Positions 7,021 through 15,244 of a DNA stretch of 64,000 nucleotides are shown here, one piece after another (position 1 is the first letter of the stretch; every line of letters begins with the position of its first letter). Both the position numbers and the translations under genes were made by a program. The notes below the pieces were generated by a model. The model saw only the letters and a list, made by a program, of their open reading frames with translations. It was not told where the DNA came from and searched no databases. The stretch is from Paenibacillus_E sp964253085 (lineage in GTDB: Bacteria; Bacillota; Bacilli; Paenibacillales; NBRC-103111): positions 1,054,001 to 1,118,000 of the forward strand of contig NZ_CAXUQH020000001.1 of the NCBI RefSeq assembly GCF_964253085.1, written 5' to 3'.

Positions 7021-8254
7021 CTAAGATACACTCCTTTGTTCTCGATTGGCTGAAGCAATTATCGAGAGCAGGAGCGACAGGAGGACGTAGCGGCGGAGCA
7101 TGTGACCAATTTAAGTAATGTCGGGTCCGGCAATGCCATGACATTCGGCTACACTGTATCATAGCATCGGCTGTATCAATCAGCACCGCTTTGCAATTAC
7201 TTCCGGAATACGAAGGCTTCGCTTTGCCATCTTTGATACTAGCAGCCAAAGGCAACAGCGAGCCTACAGCTGATGCAGACGGAGGCAGCGTAGGTTCCGA
7301 TGACGGTATAGTCGGGATCGTTTCTCTTTCCGGAAATTGGTTTGTTTTTGCAGACATAAATTTATTCGACGAATTCGCGATTGCCGATTGGTGACCTTTT
7401 TCCTTGGATAAAGGCGGCGTAGGCTTCGGGATTGATTGAATTTCAGCGGTGTATGAACCTCCCGCAGTCTCCAAACGGCTTGCAACAGGCAATGAGGGGG
7501 CATTCGATGGTGCTATGCCCGAAGGACCAGCTTTCAGGGTCGGCGATTTATCCGCAGAGGCGCTCTCAGCGGGCGAAATAGCCAAGTCCAACACCGGCTG
7601 CACACCTACCGCTTCCGCGACCGGTTGCACAACTTTGTCCGTCAGCTCCCCAGCCGCTTCCGCGATAGGCTTCAGTGGGTCCGTCACCGCTTCTGCGACC
7701 GGCTGCACAACTTTGTCCGTCAGCTCCCCAGCCGCTTCCGCGATAGGCTTCGGCGGGTCCGTCACCGCTTCTGCGACCGCTTGCACAACTTTGTCCGTCA
7801 GCTCCCCAGCCGCTTCCGCGACCGGTTGCACAACTTTGTCCGTCAGCTCCTCAGCCGCTTTCGCGATAGGCTTCAGTGGGTCCGTCACCACTTCTGCTAT
7901 CGGTTGCACAACTTTGTCCGTCAGCTCCCCAGCCGCTTCCGCGATAGGCTTCAGCGGGTCCGTCACCGCTTCTGCGACCGGTTGCACAACTTTGTCCGTC
8001 AGCTCCTCAGCCGCTTTCGCGATAGGCTTCAGTGGGTCCGTCACCGCTTCTGCGACCGGCTGCACAACTTTGTCCGTCAGCTCCCCAGTCGCTTCCGCGA
8101 TAGGCTTCAGTGGGTCCGTCACCGCTTCCGCTATCGGTAGAGCGATTTTATTCAATGGCTCAATGGAACCCAAGGCCCCCGTAGCATGAGCTAAATGGAT
8201 TCCTACCAAAAAAGGCAATGCAAGCAAGATCAATGTGATGACGAGGCCTTTCAA
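6785..8254 (-). CDS. Secreted protein of 26-residue AEAVTDPLKPIAEAAGELTDKVVQ-type repeats
   Basis: TTG start at 8254, with GAGAGGTG 7 nt upstream. A signal peptide (MKGLVITLILLALPFLVGIHLAHA) is followed by six 26-residue units of the form PVAEAVTDPLKPIAEAAGE-LTDKVVQ and one unit shortened to 15 residues, then a Pro/Ser/Ala-rich linker. The matching DNA unit is 78 bp (about 7610-8140). Repeats of this amphipathic type suggest a long helical surface or spacer protein. The open frame runs to 6785, but its last 80 or so residues overlap the well-supported 6685-7020 gene out of frame. Either the real protein ends near 7030 after a frameshift, or the tail is spurious. Confidence 0.6.
   Translation of the reverse strand: MKGLVITLILLALPFLVGIHLAHATGALGSIEPLNKIALPIAEAVTDPLKPIAEATGELTDKVVQPVAEAVTDPLKPIAKAAEELTDKVVQPVAEAVTDPLKPIAEAAGELTDKVVQPIAEVVTDPLKPIAKAAEELTDKVVQPVAEAAGELTDKVVQAVAEAVTDPPKPIAEAAGELTDKVVQPVAEAVTDPLKPIAEAAGELTDKVVQPVAEAVGVQPVLDLAISPAESASADKSPTLKAGPSGIAPSNAPSLPVASRLETAGGSYTAEIQSIPKPTPPLSKEKGHQSAIANSSNKFMSAKTNQFPERETIPTIPSSEPTLPPSASAVGSLLPLAASIKDGKAKPSYSGSNCKAVLIDTADAMIQCSRMSWHCRTRHYLNWSHAPPLRPPVAPALDNCFSQSRTKECILDALHKSQDQANVKRQTDYYERFGAMVKEDGESISVQNVPRAGEKTDIQKCDRRLRRSGANHDGTRFGTGGGQLSEPSV
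7610..8140. repeat. Tandem 78-bp repeats inside the secreted protein gene
   Basis: Six near-identical 78-bp units and one 45-bp unit. Each unit is itself two related halves (11 and 15 codons). The short unit has lost 33 bp, the size expected from recombination between the two halves. All units keep the reading frame, and the complementary strand is also open in two frames. Confidence 0.9.
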
Positions 8255-8389
8255 AAGCTTTCACCTCTCTTTGCAGTTAAGGCGAACCTCTTATGGAAAC
8301 ATTCGCCATTTATCCACAAGTATCCTGTAAAATGCATCCAAATTGAGTCTTTCGATCTAAAAGTAGCACTTTTGTGCTATCAGTCATAG

Positions 8390-8550
8390 CCACTCACCCG
8401 TAAACGGGTCGACCAGCTCTTTCATCGTTAACCGACGAGCTGGGGGTTTCAACGTAACTGAAGAGGAAAAGCAATTATGCACGCCTCTTTCCCGAGGGTG
8501 CTTGAAATAAGCATGTTTAAGCAGCTTATTCACCACGGCTCCTAACAAAA
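8390..8550 (-). other. Candidate structured RNA or insertion-sequence end remnant
   Basis: Three perfect stems lie close together on the minus strand: AATAAGC/GCTTATT (8506-8530), CCAGCTC/GAGCTGG (8413-8443) and ACCCGT/ACGGGT (8396-8409). Density and order suggest a folded RNA, as in the omega-RNA-bearing ends of IS200/IS605-type elements, or a leader for the repeat-protein gene starting at 8254. No TnpA, TnpB or IscB gene is near. The family assignment is a guess. Confidence 0.3.
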
Positions 8551-8725
8551 CTACAATCCATTCGACTAACTGAAGCAAATTACATCGACGTGAAGATGGA
8601 CTTTGTGTATGAGATACACCATAATCAAAAATTGGATTCCATTGACTAACGAGTAGTATCGGTTTGTCTGGGACAAATTTTATAAAGATTTCAAATTTTG
8701 CCCCAGTGTTTATAGTAAAGATTGA

Positions 8726-8914
8726 CCTTCTTTTATTTTACGTGCTCCTTATATCACTTACGGAATTACCAATTATTCAGAAGATGACTTAGATGACTTA
8801 GAGAAGAAGTGTGTAATATTTTTTCCTAAATCAAGAGTTCAAGTGGGGGTATTTAGGTCATCCATGAGAACAAACAATTACTATTTTTGGAGCAGAGCTA
8901 ATAAAACAGTTTAA
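8726..8914 (+). pseudogene. Fragment of an unidentified gene, no start codon
   Basis: An open stretch of 61 codons with ordinary composition (APYITYGITNYSEDDLDDLE, then FFPKSRVQVGVF) ends at TAA 8914. A stop at 8723 and lack of any start or ribosome site show it is a truncated C-terminal piece. The parent family was not recognised. Confidence 0.4.
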
Positions 8915-8971
8915 TATCAATAGACCTAATTTATTTGGTACAGTTATACGAAGTAGTCAGTAGGAATTGAA

Positions 8972-9046
8972 CTAACGGAGAACGTTAGTTCGATAACAAC
9001 AAGAGAAGGCAGTCGACCTTATGATCGGTTGCCTTTTCTCAACTAC
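8972..9046. repeat. Dispersed intergenic repeat, copy 3 (complete head and hairpin)
   Basis: Perfect head CTAACG-gagaa-CGTTAG (8972-8988), TTCGATAACAAC spacer, then hairpin GAGAAGGCA ... TGCCTTTTCTC (9003-9040) and CAACTACCATG. The hairpin with its T-rich side could act as a terminator. Confidence 0.75.
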
Positions 9047-9103
9047 CATGAAAATTGAATATCTGGCAGTCGAATAAAATGAACACGAGAGCTGCCCAAG
9101 AAC

Positions 9104-9241
9104 ATAAGTGAGCCGCACTATAATGTAGGCGTCACTGGCTATGATGTGTATCAAGACAGCAACCCGACCCAGTTCGCTATATCATCGCGTACAGCTTCAA
9201 TCGCAATCGGGTCTCTTTATAGCGACAAGGCCAACACCTCG
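9104..9241 (+). pseudogene. Remnant of a fibronectin type III domain, in frame upstream of the sulfatase
   Basis: The frame reads SEPHYNVGVTGYDVYQDSN and then SSRTASIAIGSLYSDKANT. NVGVTGYDVY is the hallmark of FnIII modules in secreted bacterial glycoside hydrolases. Only about half a domain remains, without start, signal peptide or catalytic part. It is open and in frame with the sulfatase at 9260, but that gene has its own start, so this is probably what is left of a deleted neighbour. Confidence 0.55.
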
Positions 9242-9259
9242 AAGAGGAGCAAACGCAGG

Positions 9260-10768
9260 ATGAAAAAGCCTAATATTTTACTCATTACGAGTGATCAGCA
9301 GCATTGGGATACCCTAGGCACGTTTAATAAGGAGATTAAGACTCCTAATTTAGATCGGCTCACTGAAGAAGGAACAACCTTCACGCGAGCGTATTGTCCG
9401 AATCCAACCTGTACCCCCTCTAGATCTTCAATCATTACAGGGATGTATCCGAGTCAACATGGCGCTTGGTCGCTGGGCACGAAGCTGCCGGAAAGCGTAC
9501 ATATAGTTGGTCAAGATTTTCAAGAAGCGGGCTACAGATCAGCGTTGATCGGGAAAGCTCATTTTCAACCGCTGAAGTCAACCGAGGCCTATACGTCTCT
9601 TGAGGCTTATCCCGTTTTGCAGGACCTGATGTTTTGGAAAAGATTTCAGGATGAATTTTACGGATTCGAGCACGTCGAATTGACTAGAAATCATACGAAC
9701 CAAGCCCATGTGGGTCAGCATTATGCGCTCTGGCTTGAAGCGAAGGGTTGCAGCGAGTGGCGTGATTATTTTGCCGCGCCTACAGGTCGGATGGATAGCT
9801 CGATTAAACACACATGGCCAATTCCAGAGGAGTTTCACTACGATGCTTGGATTGCGGAGAGAACAAACGCAATGCTGGAGCAGTACAGCCAGAACGAGGA
9901 GAATTTCTTTCTTTGGGCTAGTTTTTTTGACCCTCATCCGCCTTATTTGGTGCCAGAACCATGGGATAAGATGTACGACCCTGATGCGCTGACCATCCCA
10001 GGTATCGTAGAAGGGGAGCACCAGCATAATCCGCCTCATTTTAAAATGACACAAGAAGAATCGCCGGATTTCTCCGCCTACCGAGAGTCCGGTTATAACA
10101 TGCATGGTTTTTCCTCGCATCTTCATACGAAGGAGCAAATGAAACAAAACGTAGCTACCTACTACGGGATGATTAGCTTAATGGACAAATATATCGGACA
10201 AATTCTCGATGGCTTGGACCGCCTTGGGCTAGCCGAGAATACTATTGTCGTCTTTACGTCCGATCATGGCCATTTTTTCGGTCAGCATGGGCTGAAGACC
10301 AAGGGAGCTTTTCATTACGAAGATCTCATTAAAATTCCGTTCATCGTGCGCTACCCAGGCGAGGTTCCTGCCGGTGTTACGTCTGAAGCGATGCAGTCTT
10401 TAGTGGATTTGGCGCCAACCCTTTTGAGCCTAGCTGATCTGCCCGTTCCCCGAGCGATGACGGGTATAGATCAATCCAGCGTTTGGACGGGAGAGAAGCC
10501 GATGGCTAGAGATCATATTCTATGTGAGAATCATCATGAAGCCACGACCATTCATTTGAAAACGTACGTCAATGAGCGGTATAAGCTCACGGTTTACTAC
10601 AATCAAAGCTATGGTGAGTTATTTGATTTGCAGGAAGACCCACAGGAGATCTGCAATTTGTGGCATGTACCCGAATACAGCGCGTTAAAAGCAGAGCTCA
10701 TGCAACAATTCATTTGGGCCCAGTTAGGTATTGAACCGATGTGGATGCCAAGAATCAGCAATGCCTAA
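9260..10768 (+). CDS. Sulfatase, formylglycine (Cys) type
   Basis: 502 residues from ATG 9260. The chosen start gives the usual N-terminus 'KKPNILLITSDQQHWDTLG', whose Asp binds calcium, and has GAGGAG upstream. The sulfatase signature C-T-P-S-R is present with Cys51, which must be oxidised to formylglycine, followed by SSIITGMYPSQHG. Further metal-site residues appear in FTSDHGHFFGQHG. No signal peptide, so it acts in the cytosol on an imported sulfated sugar or small sulfate ester. It shares an operon with a second sulfatase 25 bp on. No maturase gene is in the window. Confidence 0.92.
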   Translation: MKKPNILLITSDQQHWDTLGTFNKEIKTPNLDRLTEEGTTFTRAYCPNPTCTPSRSSIITGMYPSQHGAWSLGTKLPESVHIVGQDFQEAGYRSALIGKAHFQPLKSTEAYTSLEAYPVLQDLMFWKRFQDEFYGFEHVELTRNHTNQAHVGQHYALWLEAKGCSEWRDYFAAPTGRMDSSIKHTWPIPEEFHYDAWIAERTNAMLEQYSQNEENFFLWASFFDPHPPYLVPEPWDKMYDPDALTIPGIVEGEHQHNPPHFKMTQEESPDFSAYRESGYNMHGFSSHLHTKEQMKQNVATYYGMISLMDKYIGQILDGLDRLGLAENTIVVFTSDHGHFFGQHGLKTKGAFHYEDLIKIPFIVRYPGEVPAGVTSEAMQSLVDLAPTLLSLADLPVPRAMTGIDQSSVWTGEKPMARDHILCENHHEATTIHLKTYVNERYKLTVYYNQSYGELFDLQEDPQEICNLWHVPEYSALKAELMQQFIWAQLGIEPMWMPRISNA

Positions 10769-10793
10769 TGGACAGACAAGGAGCGTTGTGCCG

Positions 10794-12269
10794 ATGAGAA
10801 AACCGAATATCTTGATTTTTATGACGGATCAACAGCAGGCGCAGGTCATTGACGAGACCCATCCCTGCCGGATGCCGCATGTGGAGCAGTTTGCTCGTGA
10901 GGGGCTTACGTTTGACCGCACCTACACGACGATGGCGCATTGCTGCCCGTCGCGAGCTTCTTTTTTTACTGGACTCTATCCGTCCGAACACGGCATACAT
11001 AACAATGTTAGCACTGCGACCGCTATTCAGAAGGAGCTTAATCCCGGCGTGGAAACGTTCGGAGAGAAGCTTCGAGATGCGGGATATTCGATGCATTTTT
11101 CGGGGAAATGGCACATTTCCGCAGCAGAGAATCCCGCTGACCGGGGCTGGGATGAACTGAAAGTGAATGCTGGCAAGGACGTTTTCATGGGGGCTACGAT
11201 TGATACGTGGCGTAGTAAGGACGTGAACGTGAAGAAGCACGCCGGGCGGCAACCGGGGGAGTTACTGCGGCCGGGCTGGGATGAATTCGTGCTCTATGGG
11301 ACGAATGAGAAGAGCTATGAAGAGACGGACGATTATGAGGTGGTGACGAAGGCGAAGGAGCGGTTGGCGGAACTTGCTAGAGCAGAACAGCCGTGGTGCA
11401 TGTACGTAGGTGTGCTTGGTCCTCATGATCCGTTCATCGTCCCGAGCAAGTATGCGAGTATGTATGACCCGAATGAGGTTGAACTGCCCCCGAATTATTA
11501 CGATTCGCTCCAGACCAAACCGCGCATATACCAGCGGATGAGGCAGGTGTGGAGCCAGTTGCCGGAGCGCGAGGTGAAGGAATCCATCGCCCATTACTGG
11601 GGTTACTGTACAATGGTTGACGATCTCTTCGGCGAAGTGCTGGAAACGTTGGAGCGTACGGGGCAAGCCGATAACACGCTGGTTGTATTTCTCTCCGATC
11701 ATGGGGAGAGCGGAGGTGCTCACGGCATATATCTGAAAGGGATTAGCCCGTACGAGGAAACCTACCGTATCCCTTGCGTGATACGTTGGCCTGAAGGGAT
11801 CGAAGAGCCCGGCCGTCATGTCCATTCGCTAGTCAGCATCATGGATTTCGCGCCAACGTTCCTGGAAGTTGCGCTTGCGGGCACACTGAACAGAGGTGGA
11901 TCGGGGCTTAGCCTACTTCCTTGGCTGAGAAATGAAGAAGTAAAGGCCGAAAATTGGCGTGGCGCCGTCTTCAATCAATGCAATGGTGTTGAGATTCTTT
12001 ACACACAGCGGATGGTCCGAACCGACCGGTATAAATTTGTTTATAATCCATGTGATTTTGATGAACTTTACGACCTACAGGAGGATCCTTACGAAATGGT
12101 CAACTTAGCCGACGATCCGGAACTCAAACCGCTAGTAGCGAAACTGTATCGGAAAATGTGGTGCGAGGCAGCAGCAAACGGCGACCGTATTTTCAATCAG
12201 TATCCGTCCATTGCGATGGCGGAAGTGGGGCCAGCGCTGGCCATTGGCATGGGTGTGGAGGATGAATAG
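10794..12269 (+). CDS. Second sulfatase, formylglycine (Cys) type
   Basis: 491 residues from ATG 10794 (AAGGAG 10 nt upstream). The N-terminal RKPNILIFMTDQQQ, signature C-C-P-S-R with Cys50 as the formylglycine position, and VFLSDHGESGGAHG for the metal site are intact. It is similar in plan to the upstream sulfatase but clearly diverged, suggesting two different sulfate positions on one substrate. No signal peptide. This part of the window has a higher GC content than the AT-rich stretch that follows. Confidence 0.92.
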   Translation: MRKPNILIFMTDQQQAQVIDETHPCRMPHVEQFAREGLTFDRTYTTMAHCCPSRASFFTGLYPSEHGIHNNVSTATAIQKELNPGVETFGEKLRDAGYSMHFSGKWHISAAENPADRGWDELKVNAGKDVFMGATIDTWRSKDVNVKKHAGRQPGELLRPGWDEFVLYGTNEKSYEETDDYEVVTKAKERLAELARAEQPWCMYVGVLGPHDPFIVPSKYASMYDPNEVELPPNYYDSLQTKPRIYQRMRQVWSQLPEREVKESIAHYWGYCTMVDDLFGEVLETLERTGQADNTLVVFLSDHGESGGAHGIYLKGISPYEETYRIPCVIRWPEGIEEPGRHVHSLVSIMDFAPTFLEVALAGTLNRGGSGLSLLPWLRNEEVKAENWRGAVFNQCNGVEILYTQRMVRTDRYKFVYNPCDFDELYDLQEDPYEMVNLADDPELKPLVAKLYRKMWCEAAANGDRIFNQYPSIAMAEVGPALAIGMGVEDE

Positions 12270-12334
12270 CAGTTTTCAGTTAACCCCAACTCCTAGTCAG
12301 AAGCATTTCTTTTTTACCGAAAGCTATTCTAATC

Positions 12335-12680
12335 ATGATTTTACTTTTATTGGTGACTGCTTGTTTAAATAACATAACCCCAGAGTCTGCAAAAAAAGAC
12401 GGTGTAGTCGTTTCAGGAGTATGGGGTCGTCGGAAATATTGATAAATTTGATAATTTTGTTTCTAACGTTAAGTTGGAAAATCATCTGAAGTTAGAATTA
12501 AAAGGTTTACAAAAGAAGGAGATCCAATTTTAATCTTACCTAGCACGGAGATGTTATTAATATTATTAAAGACTCATCCAAAGATAAATTTGGTGATAAT
12601 GATTTAAGTTTAACTTGTAAAAGAGTTGTTGAAACCAGGCGGAAAAGGGTATAAGTTACGAGGTTAAAGAAGTGTAACAG
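12335..12680 (+). pseudogene. Decayed DUF4362-type lipoprotein gene
   Basis: It starts as a lipoprotein (MILLLLVTACLNNITPESA, lipobox LVTAC), reads 'KKDGVVVSGVWG' and then breaks at a stop. The rest of the domain continues in other frames (KFDNFVSNVKLG; a 'DVINIIKDSSKDKFG' stretch). The NPEEA...GDVV opening and the DNSRDKFG-like block are features of DUF4362. At least two frameshifts are needed. Confidence 0.5.
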
Positions 12681-12719
12681 TCAATCTTTCGTTGTAATTC
12701 TCTTAATGATGGACAACTA

Positions 12720-13037
12720 CGGTGATCTACATGATCTTTCATTACTTACCGAGAAGATTTCAAGGATTACTATGAACAGAACTGGGAAGAAACACGATAT
12801 TTTGCCTGGTATAGGTAGATACATAACGGTTCAGTTTTATTTTCGATTTAGACCATGGAGGATATATCCGCCTTCTTTCCTTAGAGGAGATACCGGAAGT
12901 TCATAGCAAAATTTATTGATCATCCAACTGATTTATATCATATTGCAACCATTAATGGGAATTTAATCCTTATTGATTTCTTAGTGGACGAGAAAAACTA
13001 TATTAATTTTTTGCGTAGAAAAGAAAAAGTACGATAA
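12720..13037 (+). pseudogene. Decayed gene of unknown family
   Basis: Coding-like stretches in shifted frames (EDFKDYYEQNWEETRYFAWYR; later IAKFIDHPTDLYHIATINGN and LILIDFLVDEKNYINFLRRK) end at TAA 13037 just before a strong terminator. This order suggests one former gene with internal stops and frameshifts. The family was not recognised; proteins of this style are often immunity-type or hypothetical. Confidence 0.45.
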
Positions 13038-13057
13038 AAGACAAGTTCTATCCAAAG

Positions 13058-13090
13058 AACCACTCCATTGGCAGGAGTGGTTTTGTCTTT
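13058..13090 (+). terminator. Rho-independent terminator
   Basis: AACCACTCC-attggca-GGAGTGGTT followed by TTGTCTTT. It sits right behind the decayed gene ending at 13037. Confidence 0.85.
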
Positions 13091-13173
13091 ATATGCTGAT
13101 ATATATGGTCAAAATGGACTTTGTGCTTAGATACATTACGGTGAACCGTATCACAGAGAGAAGCTCGGTCATT

Positions 13174-13256
13174 CAACTACCATGAAAGAACGGATGAACT
13201 TTCATTCTCTGTGGTGCCGCGCTTGTGCGGCATGGATGGCTAACGGGACGATATTA
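13174..13256. repeat. Dispersed intergenic repeat, copy 4 (variant with GTGGTGCC block)
   Basis: CAACTACCATGAAAG ... TTTCATTCTCTGTGGTGCC, a short GC hairpin, GGCATGGATGGCTAACGGG. The same order (ACTACCCTGAAAG ... TTTCATTTTTTGTGGTGCC ... GGCATGGATGGCTAAC) occurs at 17007-17086. Confidence 0.65.
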
Positions 13257-13260
13257 AATA

Positions 13261-13306
13261 TAAAGGGTTCCACATATTATACATGACTAATATGCGGAAC
13301 CCTTTA
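13261..13306. terminator. Long perfect hairpin
   Basis: TAAAGGGTTCC / GGAACCCTTTA (11 bp) continues after a one-base bulge pair into CATATTA / TAATATG (7 bp). There is no strong T run, so it may be a stable RNA element rather than a terminator. Confidence 0.5.
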
Positions 13307-13382
13307 TTATAACTGAAATTTATGAATTTAGGTCTTGATAAACTGTGAAAATAAATTTCTAGACTGCCTCCAGCTCCTTAAG

Positions 13383-13430
13383 CTAACGTGCAGAATAGCT
13401 GAAAAATAAAAAAAAAGGCTGCTGACACCA
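13383..13430. repeat. Dispersed intergenic repeat, partial copy 5
   Basis: CTAACGTGCAGAATAG head, AT-rich spacer and GGCTGCTGACACC. Degenerate. Confidence 0.45.
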
Positions 13431-13542
13431 AGATTTCAGTGCACTTTCAACGAGAGAGGTAAAAGTTGTTGACAGAATACCCAATCGGATAAAAACCATG
13501 CTCATACCATGAATCATAAGAGTTTAAGGAGGGAGTCACGAA

Positions 13543-13992
13543 ATGAAAATCATTCGAAAAATTTGTGGGAAATGCCCCATTCCCGTTAATCTGACATTAA
13601 AACAACGTCTCACCCAGCAAATCGGATTTGGTTCAGATCCTGTTTTTACAACTACAAATGGAAGGTCAATTAACGGAGTCATTCGAAAAGTGGGAAACAA
13701 AGCCTTTGCACTAAGGGAACTGGATACTAATCGGCTAAGGATAATTCCGTTCACAAGATTGGCTGATTACAGATTTGAAATAACAACAGGAGTTCCGCCG
13801 ATAAAAAATGTCGCGGTTATTCATGCGAAACAAGCGAGCTTTCTTGCTTTTAACGTAAAAAAGGGAAAAGACTATGTTGAATTTGTTCAAGTTTTTGTGG
13901 AACATGAACAACAAACAATTACCATTTTTAATCACATTATCCCTTTAAGTCAAATTGGAAGCATCGAATGCTTACGATTGAAAAGGCGATAA
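13543..13992 (+). CDS. Hypothetical protein, 149 residues
   Basis: ATG with a full AAGGAGGG site. The N-terminus carries ICGKCPIPVNLTLKQ; a CxxC pair could bind metal or form a disulfide, but no known zinc domain is evident. The rest is predicted mainly beta (strands such as 'VIRKVGNKAFALREL', 'VAVIHAKQASFLAFNV', 'YVEFVQVFVEH'). No signal peptide or membrane helix. It stands alone, flanked by repeat copies, and is not recognised. Confidence 0.65.
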   Translation: MKIIRKICGKCPIPVNLTLKQRLTQQIGFGSDPVFTTTNGRSINGVIRKVGNKAFALRELDTNRLRIIPFTRLADYRFEITTGVPPIKNVAVIHAKQASFLAFNVKKGKDYVEFVQVFVEHEQQTITIFNHIIPLSQIGSIECLRLKRR

Positions 13993-14083
13993 CTATGGAC
14001 GAAAAAACACTTATTTTATATAGTTTGTTATAGTCTTATTACATGGGAAGTGATTGTTAAGGAACACATTGTGGTACATTATG

Positions 14084-14157
14084 CTAACGGATAAATATAG
14101 TTGAGGAGCATGGTTCGAGACTGCTCCTTTTTCGTTTGCTGAACTAATGGGCAGGGA
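14084..14157. repeat. Dispersed intergenic repeat, copy 6, with terminator-like hairpin
   Basis: Head CTAACGGATAAATATAG, hairpin GGAGCA-N11-TGCTCC plus TTTTTC (14105-14133), tail CTAATGGGCAGG. Hairpin sequence differs from other copies while the head and tail are kept, as expected for covarying stems. Confidence 0.65.
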
Positions 14158-14280
14158 AAATGTGCTATTCTAATGAATAAGTAATGTATAGATAATCCCT
14201 GGCATTTTCAGATAAAGAGGAAAAATCATGAAATTGACGCTATTGCCTAAAATCTTATTTAAATTAAAGGAGAATAGCAC

Positions 14281-15063
14281 ATGAAAAAAATATTATTATT
14301 AATGTTACTATTATCTTTCAGTTATAACTTTGCAAATACATTAGGCTATGCTCAAGAAGCTCAAGAAATTAGTGTGTATTACAATGACAGATTGATAAAG
14401 TTTGATAATCACCCTTTTATTAATGAAGGCAGTACCTTTGTACAGTTTCGTCCTCTTTTTGAGCAATTTAATTATGAAATAAGTTGGGATGATACTACAA
14501 ATACGATAACCGCTAGGAATGCGAACACTAAAATAGAAATGACTGTTGGAAGTGATCAAGTAAGAGTCAATGAAGAAGTAAAAACTTTTGATAATTCAAT
14601 TAAACTAATAGATGGGAATGCATTTGTTCCACTTAGATTTGTCTCAGAAACATCTGGTGCTTACGTCTATTGGGACAATGAACAAAAGATTATAAAACTT
14701 GTTACCGATACATATTTGGATGAGATAGCAATAATAAACACGATAGAAGAATACATGGAGAGAGATACTTTTCTAATGACTGCTTTGCGGATTTCAAAAG
14801 GAACTGGCATTAAAAGAAACGAGACTCTCATTAAAAAGATAATAGTAGATAAAGAGAATAATTTGGGTGAAATTGTATTTGATACGGGTTTTGAGATAAG
14901 TGCCACTTATAAAGAAGGAAAGAATATTGTAATTAAGCCTCAAAAGGAAATATTAATTGAGTTTAATTATAAGCTAGTGAAGAATGAGAATGAGTGGGGG
15001 CTTTTCAGATTTGGAGATATGAAGTTTAAGGTTATACAGGAGAGTGAGATAAAGGGGGATTAA
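14281..15063 (+). CDS. Secreted protein with copper-amine-oxidase N-terminal-like (stalk) domain
   Basis: 260 residues. A signal peptide (MKKILLLMLLLSFSYNFANTLGYA) is followed by a domain with the repeated pattern 'FINEGSTFVQFRPLFEQFNYEISWD' and 'NAFVPLRFVSETSGAYVYWD', the form of the copper amine oxidase N-terminal-like domain common in Paenibacillus secreted proteins. The C-terminal 120 residues are charged and unassigned. The domain is thought to mediate cell-surface or protein contacts; no oxidase activity is implied. It is single and AT-rich with repeat elements on both sides. Confidence 0.82.
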   Translation: MKKILLLMLLLSFSYNFANTLGYAQEAQEISVYYNDRLIKFDNHPFINEGSTFVQFRPLFEQFNYEISWDDTTNTITARNANTKIEMTVGSDQVRVNEEVKTFDNSIKLIDGNAFVPLRFVSETSGAYVYWDNEQKIIKLVTDTYLDEIAIINTIEEYMERDTFLMTALRISKGTGIKRNETLIKKIIVDKENNLGEIVFDTGFEISATYKEGKNIVIKPQKEILIEFNYKLVKNENEWGLFRFGDMKFKVIQESEIKGD

Positions 15064-15244
15064 TCGAAGAAGGAGCAATAGCGTCTTACATCGTATTAAT
15101 GCTTCGGGGTTAACACACCTTGGTCTGCCAGAAGTTTTTCGAGGAGTCGTATCAGGAAGACAACTCCTGCGAAAGCCCCCCTGGCTCTAACGCGCCTTAA
15201 GCACCTCTCGGGTAGAAATCAATTGTTGCGCAAGAAACGTTATT

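Noticed and set aside
7610..8140. Possible CRISPR array (regular repeats)
   Set aside because: Units are direct 78-bp coding repeats without unique spacers and without cas genes.
7449..8189. Long plus-strand open frames opposite the repeat protein (246 and 171 codons)
   Set aside because: They exist only because a 78-bp unit without stops is repeated; they have no signal, no ribosome site and no family, while the minus frame starts with a good site and a signal peptide.
8384..8578. Minus-strand frame of 64 codons
   Set aside because: Coincides with the stem-rich segment 8390-8550, lacks a ribosome site; better explained as structured RNA.
12706..12906. Plus-strand frame of 66 codons
   Set aside because: Mixed-frame reading of a decayed gene whose true pieces lie in other frames (see 12720-13037).
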